Source of the DNA: Methanomicrobiales archaeon
Lineage (GTDB): Archaea; Halobacteriota; Methanomicrobia; Methanomicrobiales; Methanospirillaceae
Reading direction: 5' to 3'
Length of the DNA: 5,070 nucleotides
Assembly (NCBI GenBank): GCA_012798365.1
Contig: JAAZNH010000085.1
Coordinates: forward strand, 1 to 5,070
The translations under genes were made by a program, and so were the position numbers. Within the stretch, counting starts at the first letter, position 1; each line of letters opens with the position of its first letter. Shown in pieces: positions 4,525-5,070 of the stretch. The notes under the pieces are model-generated. The model was not told the origin of the DNA and made no database searches. It worked only from the letters and a program-made list of their open reading frames with translations.

Positions 4525-5070
4525 TCCGGTTCACCCGTGTCTCCAGGGGGATACTCTCTCTTGATTCCCTGGACCTTGGTCCCGGCCTGATCTCTGTTAT
4601 CGGCCCCAATGGCAGCGGAAAAACCACATTCCTCAAAGTCTGTGCCGGCATTACCCGCCCTGGTTCCGGGTCCGTGGAGATTGATGGCAAAGACCCGAGA
4701 AAGACCGATATCGGCTGGGTCAATGAGTTTCCGGATCGGAACTTCCTGTTTGATGGTGTTTCTGACGAAGTATCGTCCGGACTGCGTTTCGCTCATCTTA
4801 CCCCTGATGAGATCAAAAGAAGAACACGGGATACCCTGAAATCCCTGGAGTTATTGCACCTCGCCACCCGATCTGTCCAGGAATTGTCGGGCGGAGAAAA
4901 AGTCCTTATTGCCCTTGCTGCCGCAATCGCACCTAATCCGTCAGTGCTTGTGCTTGACGAATGTGATTCGCATCTTGATGCGCGCAGTATCCAGTCTGTC
5001 GGCAGGATCATCCATGCGCTGACAATCCCGTACATCATAGGGAGCACGCAGGACATGGAAACTGCTGCAC
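4521..5070 (+). CDS. ECF-type ABC transporter ATPase for biotin uptake (BioM/EcfA-like), 3' end missing
   Basis: This is the cytoplasmic ATP-hydrolysing subunit expected to power BioY. The reading frame opens at ATG 4521, overlapping the bioY stop by 4 bases (ATGA), and stays open to the window end, giving 183 residues out of an expected 220 or more. Visible motifs are Walker A GPNGSGKTT (28-36), the signature LSGGE (122-126), Walker B VLVLDE (142-147) with catalytic-type Glu147, and D-loop SHLD (150-153). Two positions are unusual. The Q-loop reads NEFPD (68-72), where EcfA proteins have FQNPD, so the glutamine is Glu69. The switch region reads STQDME (175-180) in place of STHDME, so the histidine is Gln177. 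The enzyme may still work, perhaps with altered or asymmetric catalysis. A BioN/EcfT partner is expected just downstream but is not in the window. Confidence 0.9.
   Translation, partial: MIRFTRVSRGILSLDSLDLGPGLISVIGPNGSGKTTFLKVCAGITRPGSGSVEIDGKDPRKTDIGWVNEFPDRNFLFDGVSDEVSSGLRFAHLTPDEIKRRTRDTLKSLELLHLATRSVQELSGGEKVLIALAAAIAPNPSVLVLDECDSHLDARSIQSVGRIIHALTIPYIIGSTQDMETAA

Noticed and set aside
4383..4796. Open frame of 137 codons on the - strand across the bioY and ATPase junction
   Set aside because: It is opposite two recognisable genes, and its translation shows no family resemblance.

Overview
The window looks like chromosomal DNA from a methanogenic archaeon, most likely order Methanomicrobiales (Methanoregula-like). 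This rests on the gene content (archease, archaeal RtcB, a DUF2111 protein of the kind known from methanogens), on GGTGA-type Shine-Dalgarno sites, on AT-rich TATA-type boxes in place of bacterial -35/-10 promoters, and on moderately high GC in the genes. The genus is inferred from protein resemblance and was not tested. All genes are on the + strand and packing is dense, with no gene-free stretch over about 100 bases.

Region 1 (22-2459) is an RNA-ligation cluster. Archease is followed 21 bases later by the RNA ligase RtcB, whose metal and guanylylation residues are all present. RtcB overlaps by 4 bases a third gene for a 191-residue protein that resembles a class I glutamine-amidotransferase-like fold but has no cysteine at the expected nucleophile position. 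Archease and RtcB together should join RNA ends carrying 2',3'-cyclic phosphate or 3'-phosphate to 5'-OH ends, as in tRNA exon ligation. The third protein has no known role.

Region 2 (2460-3958) begins with a 91-base spacer holding a candidate TATA box and a good Shine-Dalgarno site. It then encodes a DUF2111 protein and a BirA-type biotin-protein ligase with an N-terminal winged helix-turn-helix. A perfect GAGGTGAT Shine-Dalgarno site overlaps the DUF2111 stop codon, and the best-placed start for birA behind it is the non-standard codon ATA at 2978.

Region 3 (3959-5070) is a biotin-uptake operon. It contains bioY (substrate-binding membrane protein of an ECF-type transporter) and, overlapping by 4 bases, an ABC ATPase (BioM/EcfA-like) that runs off the window end. 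Between the TATA-like box and the bioY start codon lies a perfect 9-bp inverted repeat with a 16-base spacer (3983-4016). It matches the layout of known BirA operators, and its right arm enters the bioY ATG. The simplest model is that BirA senses biotin, biotinylates its target (in methanogens, the pyruvate carboxylase B subunit) and shuts off bioY when biotin is plentiful.

The points most worth a second look are this operator, the ATA start of birA, the altered Q-loop and H-loop of the ATPase, and the uncharacterised third gene coupled to rtcB. I found no RNA genes, CRISPR array, insertion sequence or other mobile element.
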